Assembly: GCA_947504185.1 (NCBI GenBank)
Contig: CANNGJ010000021.1
Span: 1 to 49,394 of the forward strand
Source of the DNA: an uncultured Tenacibaculum sp.
Lineage (GTDB): Bacteria > Bacteroidota > Bacteroidia > Flavobacteriales > Flavobacteriaceae
Direction: 5' to 3'
DNA: 49,394 bases
The translations under genes were made by a program, and so were the position numbers. Positions 1 through 7,417 of the stretch are shown piece by piece (positions within the stretch are counted from its first letter, which is position 1; every line of letters begins with the position of its first letter). Under the pieces are notes generated by a model. The model was not told where the DNA came from and ran no database searches. It saw only the letters and a list, made by a program, of their open reading frames with translations.

Positions 1-2
1 TT

Positions 3-44
3 GTTGTTGATTGTCAAGGCAATTTAGACCATTTTGAAACATAA
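3..44 (+). CDS. possible 3' end of an unidentified upstream gene
   Basis: Frame 3 is open from the window edge for 13 codons and ends in TAA at 42-44. The short tail contains a plausible soluble C-terminus (VVDCQGNLDHFET). A hairpin follows within four bases, as expected after a gene end. Thirteen codons are too few to identify a family, and frame 1 is also open for eight codons, so this may be chance. Confidence 0.25.
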   Translation, partial: VVDCQGNLDHFET

Positions 45-47
45 AAA

Positions 48-71
48 ATGGCCGGAATTTCTTCCGACCAT
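48..71. terminator. hairpin, possible terminator
   Basis: A 10-bp inverted repeat with one mismatch (ATGGCCGGAA / TTCCGACCAT) surrounds a 4-base loop. The A-run at 43-48 lies 5' of it, so only a minus-strand transcript would have the classical U-tract. On the plus strand the nearest T-run is about 19 bases downstream (90-97). It probably ends the gene entering from the left edge, but its orientation is unresolved. Confidence 0.45.
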
Positions 72-168
72 GACTACATTAAAATGAGTCTTTTTTTATT
101 TACTCCTATTTCTAGCCGAAATTCCCACGCATTTTTCTCTACGAAAACGATTGAAAAAAGAAAGCTTG

Positions 169-199
169 TTGTACAACTAAACACGATAGTATATATTTG
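169..199 (+). promoter_or_regulatory. promoter of the BadF-family ATPase gene
   Basis: TATATTTG at 192-199 matches the Bacteroidota -7 consensus TAnnTTTG. TTG at 169-171 is in -33 position with a 20-base spacer. The predicted start near 205 gives a leader of about 16 nt before the ATG at 221. A perfect 10-bp palindrome, GTTGTACAAC (168-177), covers the -33 element and could be an operator. Confidence 0.6.
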
Positions 200-220
200 A
201 GAAAATTAAACTAATACATC

Positions 221-1069
221 ATGATTTTAATAGCTGATGGAGGATCTACAAAAGCCGATTGGGTTGCTTTAAATAATAATAAAGAAGAAATTTTTAGAGT
301 TAAAACTTTAGGATTAAACCCAGATGTTGTAGCAAAAGAAGAGTTATTAAACAGAATAGAAAATATATTTCAACTTATTAATATCAAAGAAAAAGTTCAT
401 GAAATTCATTTTTATGGAGCTGGATGTGGTACACCTGAACCTATTCAAATTCTAAAAAATGTAATGCAGTCTGTTTTTATTAATGCTGATATTAATATCT
501 CTGAAGACATGCTTGGTGCTGTATATGCAAGTTCAGGAAAAAAACCTGCAATTGTTTGTATTTTAGGAACTGGATCTAATAGTTGTTATTTTGATGGGGC
601 AACAATAAAATCTTCTGCTCCTTCATTAGGTTATACAGTTATGGACGAAGCCAGTGGGAATTATTTTGGTAAAATATTACTCAAAGATTTCTTTTATCAA
701 AAAATGCCAAAAGATATTAGAAAATCTTTTGAAAAAGAATTCAACCTCGATGTAGACACTATAAAAAAGAGCTTATATCGAGAACAAAATCCTAATATGT
801 ATTTAGCATCCTTTGCTAAATTCATGTTTAACTATAAAGAAGACCAATACATTCAGGAAATTATTAAAAAAGGGCTTCAAGAATTTTTCGACTATAGAGT
901 TCTTCCTTTTGAAAAAGACAGTAATACTCCAATCTATTTTATTGGATCAATCGCTTTTTATTTTAAAGATATTTTAGAGGAAGTAGTTTTAAAAAATAAT
1001 TTAATTATTACGGATGTTATTCAGCGTCCTATTGATGGACTAATTGAATATCATAAAAATAAAATCTAA
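221..1069 (+). CDS. BadF/BadG/BcrA/BcrD-family ATPase, probable N-acetylglucosamine kinase
   Basis: A 282-residue ASKHA-fold sugar kinase of the BadF/BcrA family, which in Bacteroidota is usually annotated as N-acetylglucosamine kinase: a soluble enzyme phosphorylating an amino sugar with ATP. The phosphate-1 motif DGGSTK is at residues 6-11 and the phosphate-2 motif GTGSN at 116-120. A glycine-containing segment (FIGSIAF) near residue 245 fits the adenosine site. The length is typical. It has its own promoter just upstream. Its TAA stop overlaps the stop of the convergent murF by three bases, with no terminator between them. Substrate assignment is by family only; a glucosamine or other hexosamine kinase is possible. 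Confidence 0.8.
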   Translation: MILIADGGSTKADWVALNNNKEEIFRVKTLGLNPDVVAKEELLNRIENIFQLINIKEKVHEIHFYGAGCGTPEPIQILKNVMQSVFINADINISEDMLGAVYASSGKKPAIVCILGTGSNSCYFDGATIKSSAPSLGYTVMDEASGNYFGKILLKDFFYQKMPKDIRKSFEKEFNLDVDTIKKSLYREQNPNMYLASFAKFMFNYKEDQYIQEIIKKGLQEFFDYRVLPFEKDSNTPIYFIGSIAFYFKDILEEVVLKNNLIITDVIQRPIDGLIEYHKNKI

Positions 1070-2319
1070 CAAAGCTCTACAGCTCTTTCAAGAGCAATCC
1101 CTCTAGAACCTTTTATTAAAATAGTACTGTTAATTATTGGGTTCTCTAATAAATACTTTTTAAGCTCGTTATAGTTAGAAAATTTTGGTTTATCAGTATT
1201 TGTCTTAAAAAAATTATCTCCAAGAAATATTACCCTCTCAAAATTCGCCTGAGAGACTAGGTTTGCAATATTTTGATGTTCTGCTTCACTATACTGTCCA
1301 AGTTCAAACATATCACCTAAAACAACTGTCTTATGAGAATCTTTTAACAATTTAAAACTTTCAATAGCAGCTTTCATGCTTGTTGGATTCGCATTATAAG
1401 CATCCAAAATAATCTTGTTCTTAGAAGTATTAATTATTTGTGATCTATTATTAGATGGAATATAACTTTCAATAGCACTTTTTATAACCTCTTTAGATAC
1501 ATTAAAATAATCTCCTATAGTTATTGCCGCAGATATATTTGCAAAGTTGTAAGCCCCTATTAAATGACTAGTAATATCTGTATCTTTAAATTTCAATTTC
1601 ACAAAAGGATTAGCCTCTATAAATTCAATTGATTCATCAAAAATAATGACCTCAACATTTTTCACCTTCTCCACTTGAGTTAAATCATTCGGATTTACAA
1701 ACACCTTTCTGTTATTCTTTATGATAAAATCATACAATTCAGATTTTGCTTTTATTACTCCTTCTAATGAACCAAACCCCTCTAAATGAGCACTTCCAAA
1801 ATTGGTAATGTAACCATAATTTGGATTTGCTATTTTAGACAGAAAAGCTATTTCATTGTGATGATTTGCTCCCATTTCAACAATCCCTACTTCTGTTTCT
1901 GAAGTCATAGACAATAGTGTTAAAGGAACACCAATATGGTTGTTTAAGTTACCTATGGTAGCTGTGGTATTATATTTAGAAGATAATACTACATTAATCA
2001 ATTCTTTTGTGGTCGTTTTACCATTACTTCCTGTCAATGCCACTATTGGTATATTTAATTGATTACGATGGTAATTTGCTAATTCTTGAAGTGATTCTAA
2101 TACATTATTTACTAAAATTATATTTTCAGAAGTTTTATACTCTTTTTCATCAACAACAGCATAATTAGCTCCCTTTCTTAAAGCTTCTTCTGCAAATTTA
2201 TTTCCATTAAAATTACCACCTTTTAATGCAAAAAAAACAGTGTTTTTTCTAATTTCTCTTGTATCCGTATCAACTAAACCATACTGGATATATAACTTAT
2301 ATAAATCTTCAACTTTCAT
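1066..2319 (-). CDS. murF: UDP-N-acetylmuramoyl-tripeptide--D-alanyl-D-alanine ligase
   Basis: MurF adds D-Ala-D-Ala to the UDP-MurNAc tripeptide in the last cytoplasmic step of peptidoglycan precursor synthesis. The 417 residues show the Mur-ligase order: an N-terminal UDP-binding domain, the ATP P-loop GSNGKTTT at 97-104, the central-domain segments VEMGANHHNEI and TNFGSAHLEGFGS, and a C-terminal domain containing DAYNANPTSM and LGDMFELG, both characteristic of MurF rather than MurC/D/E. It is slightly shorter than E. coli MurF. It lies downstream of gldJ, separated by a terminator-like hairpin ending only 12 bases from its ATG. A TATTTTTA box ends 4 bases before the ATG, so it may be transcribed without a leader. 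Confidence 0.95.
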   Translation of the reverse strand: MKVEDLYKLYIQYGLVDTDTREIRKNTVFFALKGGNFNGNKFAEEALRKGANYAVVDEKEYKTSENIILVNNVLESLQELANYHRNQLNIPIVALTGSNGKTTTKELINVVLSSKYNTTATIGNLNNHIGVPLTLLSMTSETEVGIVEMGANHHNEIAFLSKIANPNYGYITNFGSAHLEGFGSLEGVIKAKSELYDFIIKNNRKVFVNPNDLTQVEKVKNVEVIIFDESIEFIEANPFVKLKFKDTDITSHLIGAYNFANISAAITIGDYFNVSKEVIKSAIESYIPSNNRSQIINTSKNKIILDAYNANPTSMKAAIESFKLLKDSHKTVVLGDMFELGQYSEAEHQNIANLVSQANFERVIFLGDNFFKTNTDKPKFSNYNELKKYLLENPIINSTILIKGSRGIALERAVELC

Positions 2320-2323
2320 ATCG

Positions 2324-2331
2324 TAAAAATA
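2324..2331 (-). promoter_or_regulatory. -7-like box immediately before murF
   Basis: On the minus strand this reads TATTTTTA, one base off TAnnTTTG, followed by CGAT and then the ATG. If functional, transcription would begin at or next to the start codon. The same arrangement precedes cdd, guaA, anmK and truA. The box overlaps the T-tract of the gldJ terminator, so part of the match could be due to that tract. Confidence 0.35.
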
Positions 2332-2363
2332 AAAAACCTCGTTGAAAGTTCAATGAGGTTTTT
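2332..2363 (-). terminator. intrinsic terminator after gldJ
   Basis: A nearly perfect stem of about 14-15 bp (AAAAACCTCGTTGAA pairing with TTCAATGAGGTTTTT, one G-T pair) with a very small loop. On the minus strand it is followed by a T-run. It lies 27 bases past the gldJ stop and just before murF, so it should limit read-through from gldJ. Confidence 0.8.
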
Positions 2364-2390
2364 CTTTATAAATATAAATTTATTTCTTAA

Positions 2391-4100
2391 TTAATTAACT
2401 TTATCAGGAACAGGTCTTTTTCTTTTATTTAACATCATAGGCCCCATTTTATCAGTAGCACATCTAAACCCAATAAAATTGGTCGCCATATATTCTGGAA
2501 AATATCTTCTTTGCGATGGATCTAACCAATACTCTCTATCAGCCCAAGAACCTCCTTTATACACTCTTGATTTGTCGCTAACCAAGGTTGTTCTTCTTTT
2601 TCCATCATACTTATAGTTATTTACCACATTACCTAAAGTATCCCTTTCTGCTTCAGGTTTTTTAGGTGAATTATACATTCGTGATGAACGATCTAACTGA
2701 TCTTTATCTAAGTCATAAAACTTAGATGAAGCTTGATCTCCGTCTCCTAAACTTGAGTTATTTGCTAAATTATAATTTCTTCGCATATAAGTATCTTCTC
2801 TTGTAATTGGAATATACTTAACACTTCCTGGTAAGTCTCTAGGTATTATTCTACCATTTTCTAGAGTGTCATACTCAACTTCTCCTGTTTCATCACCTAC
2901 AATAACTACTTTACCATTCTCGTCAATTAACTTCTTAGTAAATATGTTTCCTCTAAAATAGTTAAAATCATTTGCTTCAGAATCTATTATTGGTCTATAT
3001 ACATCTTCTACCCATTCTGCTACATTACCAGACATATCGTAAAGCCCAAAAGCATTTGGTGGATAGCTTCTAACTGCATTAGGAATATCAGATCCATCAC
3101 TACTCCAACCAGCAATACCACTATAATCTCCCTTTCCTTGCTTAAAGTTCGCTAATTGATCTCCTCTCCTTCTTTTATCTCTATCACGAGTATACTTTCC
3201 ATCCCATGCATACTTCTTTCTACCTCTAATATTATTGTACTCTCTATTTTCAAAGATAGCTTTTGCTGCATATTCCCATTCCACTTCTGTTGGAAGTCTA
3301 AATTTCTGAGATAAAATACCATCAGATGAAGTTACTTGCCTTCCTGAAAATTCACCTTTCACTGGCTTAGGATCTCCTTTTTTCCTAGGTACTGGAATTC
3401 CTTTTTTATAGATGGTAGAATCTCCATCAAATAAGGCATATGGATTTGTTAAATACGTGTCTGTATCAAAATTATTTTTCCCTTTAAAACTTAATGAATC
3501 TTCTTTGAAAATGTTTTTAATAACACCTTTGTCCATTAAAATTTTTAAATTCACTGCATTTGTACGCCATTTACAGTATTTATTTGCTTGCAACCAAGTA
3601 ACCCCAACAACTGGATACTCAGCATAAGATGGGTGGCGTAAATAACTTTCAGACAATAAATTTGTATTCCCTAAACCTTTTCTCCAAACTAAAGTATCTG
3701 GTAATATTGATGAGTATATATTTTTAAACTGTGGTTCTTCTGGCGGAAAAATATCTTTGGTATACTGCATAAACAAACCATATTCTGCATTAGTAACCTC
3801 TACTTCATCCATATAAAAAGAACGAACATGCATTTTCTTAGGAGTGGTGTTCCAATCAAACATTACATCATCTTGTACTAACCCCATAGTAAAACTACCT
3901 CCTTCAATATGCACCATTCCTTGGGGAGCTGCATTACCTTCTTTATGCTTCCCTTTTAAATAACCTCCATAATTAGGGTCATTAAAATTCCAACCTGTTA
4001 ATGATGATTTACTTGCACCATTTCTGCTTTTACTCTTACAAGAAGTAAACAATAAACCAGTGATAGCTAATAAGCCAAATAATTTTAATGTACTTTTCAT
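2391..4100 (-). CDS. gldJ: gliding motility lipoprotein GldJ (FGE-sulfatase-like domain)
   Basis: GldJ is an outer-membrane-associated lipoprotein required for flavobacterial gliding and for a functional type IX secretion system. The 569-residue product starts with a lipoprotein signal peptide whose lipobox places the acylated cysteine at residue 21 (LLFTSC). The rest resembles the formylglycine-generating-enzyme/sulfatase-modifying-factor fold: the N-terminal MVHIEGGSFTMG segment, central RLPTEVEWEYAA and YDMSGNVAEWVEDV, and the C-terminal YKGGSW...GFRC. The second catalytic cysteine region of true FGE enzymes is not evident after the GGSW motif, consistent with a structural role. Long inserts between the FGE motifs are normal for GldJ. 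It diverges from porV across a 367-bp spacer. Confidence 0.93.
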   Translation of the reverse strand: MKSTLKLFGLLAITGLLFTSCKSKSRNGASKSSLTGWNFNDPNYGGYLKGKHKEGNAAPQGMVHIEGGSFTMGLVQDDVMFDWNTTPKKMHVRSFYMDEVEVTNAEYGLFMQYTKDIFPPEEPQFKNIYSSILPDTLVWRKGLGNTNLLSESYLRHPSYAEYPVVGVTWLQANKYCKWRTNAVNLKILMDKGVIKNIFKEDSLSFKGKNNFDTDTYLTNPYALFDGDSTIYKKGIPVPRKKGDPKPVKGEFSGRQVTSSDGILSQKFRLPTEVEWEYAAKAIFENREYNNIRGRKKYAWDGKYTRDRDKRRRGDQLANFKQGKGDYSGIAGWSSDGSDIPNAVRSYPPNAFGLYDMSGNVAEWVEDVYRPIIDSEANDFNYFRGNIFTKKLIDENGKVVIVGDETGEVEYDTLENGRIIPRDLPGSVKYIPITREDTYMRRNYNLANNSSLGDGDQASSKFYDLDKDQLDRSSRMYNSPKKPEAERDTLGNVVNNYKYDGKRRTTLVSDKSRVYKGGSWADREYWLDPSQRRYFPEYMATNFIGFRCATDKMGPMMLNKRKRPVPDKVN

Positions 4101-4467
4101 ATGTTTTTAACTATTTTTAAGGGTGTCGCAATTTACACTTTTTCTAATTTCTTGCAACTAATTTACATATAAATTGTTTTAGTTGTAACCTTGTTCTTGC
4201 AAGATAATTAACGCCCTTTTTTTAACTTTAGTATTACGAATCTAAGAAAAAGATTAGAATATTAATAATTTTAATTGTTTTCTATAAAAAGACTTGAAAA
4301 AACAGAAAACATATAATTATTGTCATTTAATATTTACTCAAAAATAAGTAATCATCAATTTAATAATAAATTCAACTTTTCTTCGTTCTCTTTTAAGTAA
4401 TTGATTTTCTATACAATATTATTTTAAGAAAATTATATCTTTGCCAAACTAATAATCAAATTTTTAC
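4101..4467. other. gldJ-porV divergent intergenic region
   Basis: This 367-bp AT-rich gap separates the divergent gldJ and porV starts. I see no reading frame resembling a gene, no RNA gene and no porU remnant. A clear -7 box for porV lies at its right end (4436-4443). No convincing TAnnTTTG box is visible for gldJ on the minus strand. Confidence 0.7.
4436..4443 (+). promoter_or_regulatory. -7 promoter element of porV
   Basis: TATCTTTG is an exact match to the Bacteroidota -7 consensus and lies 24 bases before the porV ATG. No clear TTTG element is at the expected -33 distance, so the upstream half is weak. Confidence 0.6.
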
Positions 4468-5559
4468 ATGAAAAAATTATCTTTTTTATTGTTTTTTGCA
4501 TGTTTTGCCCTTCAAATCAAAGCACAAACAACATCGGGAGGTATTACTACTGCCACGCCTTTTTTATTAATCTCAACTGATGCCCGTGCCGGTGGTATGG
4601 GAGATGTAGGTGTTGCCACCTCATCAGATGCTTTCTCTATTTTTCATAATCCAGCCAAAGCAGCTTTTAACAAAAACAAAATAAGTATCGGATTAAACTA
4701 TACGCCTTGGTTGCGTAATTTAACTGACGATATTTTTGTTGGAAACTCTTCTTACATCAATAGGTTTAAAGAAAATGAAGCTTGGGGAGTTGATATTAAA
4801 TATTTCTCTCTTGGTCAAGTCCAGTTAACTGATCTAAATGGTGTCAATACTGGAACTATAAATCCAAGTGAATTTGCAATTACTGGAATTTACTCGATGA
4901 AATTGAGTGAAAAATTCTCAATGGGAGTTGGCTTGAAATATATCAACTCTAATTTAGATATAAACAATAATAGTATTGATGCTGTTAACTCATATGCTGT
5001 AGATGTATCTGGTTACTATCAATCTGATGAGCAAAATTACGGAAACTTTAATGGTCGTTACCGTTTAGGTTTTAACATTACTAACATTGGACCTAAAGTA
5101 GAATATGAAGCTGGAGTTGAAAATTTTATTCCAACCAATGCAAAATTTGGTGGAGGATTTGATTTTATTTTTGACAGCAATAATATTTTAGGTCTTAACT
5201 TAGAATTCACGAAGTTACTAGTTCCATCAAGCGGCACAGCTTCAACCAGAGGTTGGTTCGAAGGAATGTTTACCTCTTTAGGTGACCGTAGTTTTAGTGA
5301 AGAATTACAAGAAACAACTTGGGCTTTAGGTGCTGAATACCTTTATAACAATGCCTTTGCATTAAGAGCTGGATATTTTCATGAAAGTGAAGAAAAAGGT
5401 TTGAGACAATTTTTAACTTTAGGAACAGGGTTTACTGCAAAAGCATTTACTTTAGATTTATCATATTTAGTTAATACTTCAGCGATAAACAATCCTTTAG
5501 AAAACACATTACGGTTCTCTTTATCATTTGATTTAGGAGAAATCTACGAAGATTATTAA
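4468..5559 (+). CDS. porV: type IX secretion outer-membrane protein PorV
   Basis: PorV (LptO) is an outer-membrane beta-barrel that shuttles type IX secretion cargo from the Sov/SprA translocon to the attachment complex. The 363-residue protein has a signal peptide of about 19 residues ending KAQ. The family's N-terminal signature follows (TPFLLISTDARAGGMGDVGVA, with asparagine-rich FHNPAKAAF after it), then alternating amphipathic strands typical of a FadL-like barrel. A strong terminator follows, then cdd. In flavobacterial genomes I recall, porU usually sits directly upstream of porV; here gldJ is the immediate neighbour. Confidence 0.92.
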   Translation: MKKLSFLLFFACFALQIKAQTTSGGITTATPFLLISTDARAGGMGDVGVATSSDAFSIFHNPAKAAFNKNKISIGLNYTPWLRNLTDDIFVGNSSYINRFKENEAWGVDIKYFSLGQVQLTDLNGVNTGTINPSEFAITGIYSMKLSEKFSMGVGLKYINSNLDINNNSIDAVNSYAVDVSGYYQSDEQNYGNFNGRYRLGFNITNIGPKVEYEAGVENFIPTNAKFGGGFDFIFDSNNILGLNLEFTKLLVPSSGTASTRGWFEGMFTSLGDRSFSEELQETTWALGAEYLYNNAFALRAGYFHESEEKGLRQFLTLGTGFTAKAFTLDLSYLVNTSAINNPLENTLRFSLSFDLGEIYEDY

Positions 5560-5595
5560 AGTTTAGTTTTTTTTTAATAAATTCGTACCAGAATT

Positions 5596-5624
5596 AAAAG
5601 CAGTCATTTTCGACTGCTTTTTTT
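5596..5624 (+). terminator. intrinsic terminator after porV
   Basis: A perfect 10-bp stem (AAAAGCAGTC / GACTGCTTTT) with a six-base loop is followed directly by a T-run to 5624. It ends 17 bases before the cdd ATG. Confidence 0.88.
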
Positions 5625-5630
5625 GACCAT

Positions 5631-5638
5631 TATTTTTA
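5631..5638 (+). promoter_or_regulatory. -7-like box immediately before cdd
   Basis: TATTTTTA (one base off TAnnTTTG) is followed by CAT and the ATG at 5642. It lies in the short gap between the porV terminator and cdd, and is the only promoter-like sequence there. It predicts a leaderless or near-leaderless transcript, as for guaA and truA. Confidence 0.4.
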
Positions 5639-5641
5639 CAT

Positions 5642-6124
5642 ATGAAAAAAATAAACGTTACTACCTCTGCGATAATGTTCGATGATTTTTCTCAATTATC
5701 ATCTGACGATCAATTATTAATGAATAAAGCTGTTGAAGCTCGTAAAAAGGCATATGCCCCTTATTCGAAATTCAATGTTGGTGTTGCTCTTTTATTAGGT
5801 AATGGGGAAATCGTTTTAGGTAACAACCAAGAAAATGCAGCATATCCTTCCGGCATGTGTGCAGAGCGTGTTGCTATATGGAAAGCAGGGTCAGAGTACC
5901 CAAACATGAAGGTAAAAAAAATAGCAATAACTGCTGCTTCAGAAACCTCAACTGTAGATAAACCTGTTGGTCCTTGTGGAGCATGTAGACAAACTTTATC
6001 TGAGTATGAAATAAATCAGAAAGAACCTATAGAAATAATTTTTATGGGAGAAGTTGGTAAAATTGTAAAAACAGAATCTTTACTTTCATTATTACCTTTT
6101 TCTTTTGACAGCTCCTATTTGTAA
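5642..6124 (+). CDS. cdd: cytidine deaminase
   Basis: A zinc-dependent cytidine/deoxycytidine deaminase of the pyrimidine salvage pathway, cytoplasmic. The 160 residues contain the active-site motif CAE at 73-75 (zinc-binding Cys73, proton-shuttling Glu75) and the PCGAC motif at 111-115 giving Cys112 and Cys115. This three-cysteine ligand set is that of the small tetrameric class. The substrate-binding segment FNVGVALL lies near residue 45. It follows porV, a neighbourhood I recall from other flavobacteria. The start at 5642 is the first ATG after the porV terminator. Confidence 0.95.
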   Translation: MKKINVTTSAIMFDDFSQLSSDDQLLMNKAVEARKKAYAPYSKFNVGVALLLGNGEIVLGNNQENAAYPSGMCAERVAIWKAGSEYPNMKVKKIAITAASETSTVDKPVGPCGACRQTLSEYEINQKEPIEIIFMGEVGKIVKTESLLSLLPFSFDSSYL

Positions 6125-6289
6125 TATTTCAATTTAAGAAAAACTTAAGAATAAATCTTTTTTTTTAATAAAAATCATTTATTAACTTATTTTTTGAGAA
6201 TTATGTAATAATTCAAAATTGACTGAGATTAAAACCTTTAAAGTGAAAAAAAAGGGTTTATTTGTAATTAAATCTCAAAAAAATAGCCC

Positions 6290-7354
6290 ATGCCTTCTGC
6301 TGTAATTACCGGAACTGGTTCATATATACCTTCAATAAAAAAAGAAAACAATCAGTTTTTAGAAAGTTCATTTTTAAATTCAGATGGTACTGCCTTTGGT
6401 AATACAAATGATATTATCATTGAAAAATTCAAATCAATTACTGGTATTGAAGAACGTCGTTATGCGAAAAATGAATATACCTCTTCTGATTTAGGTTTTT
6501 TTGCAGCTCAAAAAGCAATTAAAGATTCGGGGGTAAATCCGGAAGAACTAGATTATATCATATTAGCACATAACTTTGGAGATGTAAAAAACAACACAAT
6601 TCAAAGTGACATTTTACCAAGTTTAGCTACAAGAGTTAAATTCAAGTTAGGTGTTGAAAACCCAAATTGTGTAGCTTATGATATTTTATTTGGATGTCCT
6701 GGTTGGGTTGAGGGGGTTATACAAGCACAGGCTTTTATAAAAGCTGGTATTGCAAAAAAATGTTTGGTTATTGGTACTGAAACATTATCGAGAGTGGTTG
6801 ACAAACGAGATCGAGACTCAATGATTTATAGCGATGGTGCTGGTGCTTGTATCGTTGAAGAAAAAGAAGGAGCAGAATCTGGAATTATTAGTCATGCTAC
6901 TCAAACTTTCACAAAAGATGAGGCCTATTATTTATTCTTTGGGAATTCTTTTGATGCTAGCGCAGATCCTGATGTGCGCTATATAAAAATGCACGGTCGT
7001 AAAATTTATGAGTTTGCTTTAAATAACGTCCCTCAAGCAATGAAATCTGCTTTAGATAAAAGTGGAATTGAAATTGATGAAGTAAAAAAAATATTCATCC
7101 ATCAAGCGAATGAAAAAATGGATGAAGCTATTATCAAACGTTTCTACAGATTATACAAGAAACCTATCCCTGAAGGAATCATGCCAATGAGCATTCATAA
7201 ACTCGGAAACAGTTCTGTAGCTACAGTACCTACGCTATTGGATTTAGTCTTAAAAGGACAAATAGAAAATCAAGAAGTGCAAAAAGGAGATGTAATTATG
7301 TTGGCTTCAGTTGGATCTGGAATGAATATAAATGCAATTGTTTATCGCTATTAA
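6290..7354 (+). CDS. 3-oxoacyl-ACP synthase III family protein (FabH-like)
   Basis: A 354-residue thiolase-fold condensing enzyme of the KAS III type, which condenses an acyl-CoA starter with malonyl-ACP or performs a related acyl condensation. The triad is complete: Cys136 in FGCPGWVEG, His271 in IHQANEKM, and Asn307 in LGNSSVATVPT. It is longer than canonical E. coli FabH (317 residues), with an insert near residues 20-45, so it is probably one of several flavobacterial paralogues and not necessarily the housekeeping FabH. Upstream, 6125-6289 shows no clear promoter box. guaA follows but appears to have its own promoter. The substrate cannot be read from the sequence. Confidence 0.85.
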   Translation: MPSAVITGTGSYIPSIKKENNQFLESSFLNSDGTAFGNTNDIIIEKFKSITGIEERRYAKNEYTSSDLGFFAAQKAIKDSGVNPEELDYIILAHNFGDVKNNTIQSDILPSLATRVKFKLGVENPNCVAYDILFGCPGWVEGVIQAQAFIKAGIAKKCLVIGTETLSRVVDKRDRDSMIYSDGAGACIVEEKEGAESGIISHATQTFTKDEAYYLFFGNSFDASADPDVRYIKMHGRKIYEFALNNVPQAMKSALDKSGIEIDEVKKIFIHQANEKMDEAIIKRFYRLYKKPIPEGIMPMSIHKLGNSSVATVPTLLDLVLKGQIENQEVQKGDVIMLASVGSGMNINAIVYRY

Positions 7355-7406
7355 AAAACTTCAAAAAAATCTAAAATCAAACACTTAAAATCTAAAATCT
7401 AAGTAC

Positions 7407-7414
7407 TATTTTTG
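7407..7414 (+). promoter_or_regulatory. -7 promoter box immediately before guaA
   Basis: TATTTTTG matches TAnnTTTG exactly and is followed by CAC and the ATG at 7418. Initiation about 4-6 bases past the box would fall on the start codon. Upstream DNA carries short AAAATCT repeats but no good -33 TTG. Confidence 0.5.
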
Positions 7415-7417
7415 CAC

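Noticed and set aside
3412..3627. Plus-strand frame inside gldJ
   Set aside because: Antisense to a well-conserved coding region, with no recognisable domain or promoter.
7412..7417. TTG start for guaA six bases upstream of the ATG
   Set aside because: The TTG forms part of the TATTTTTG promoter box, and GuaA homologues start at the following Met-Gln.
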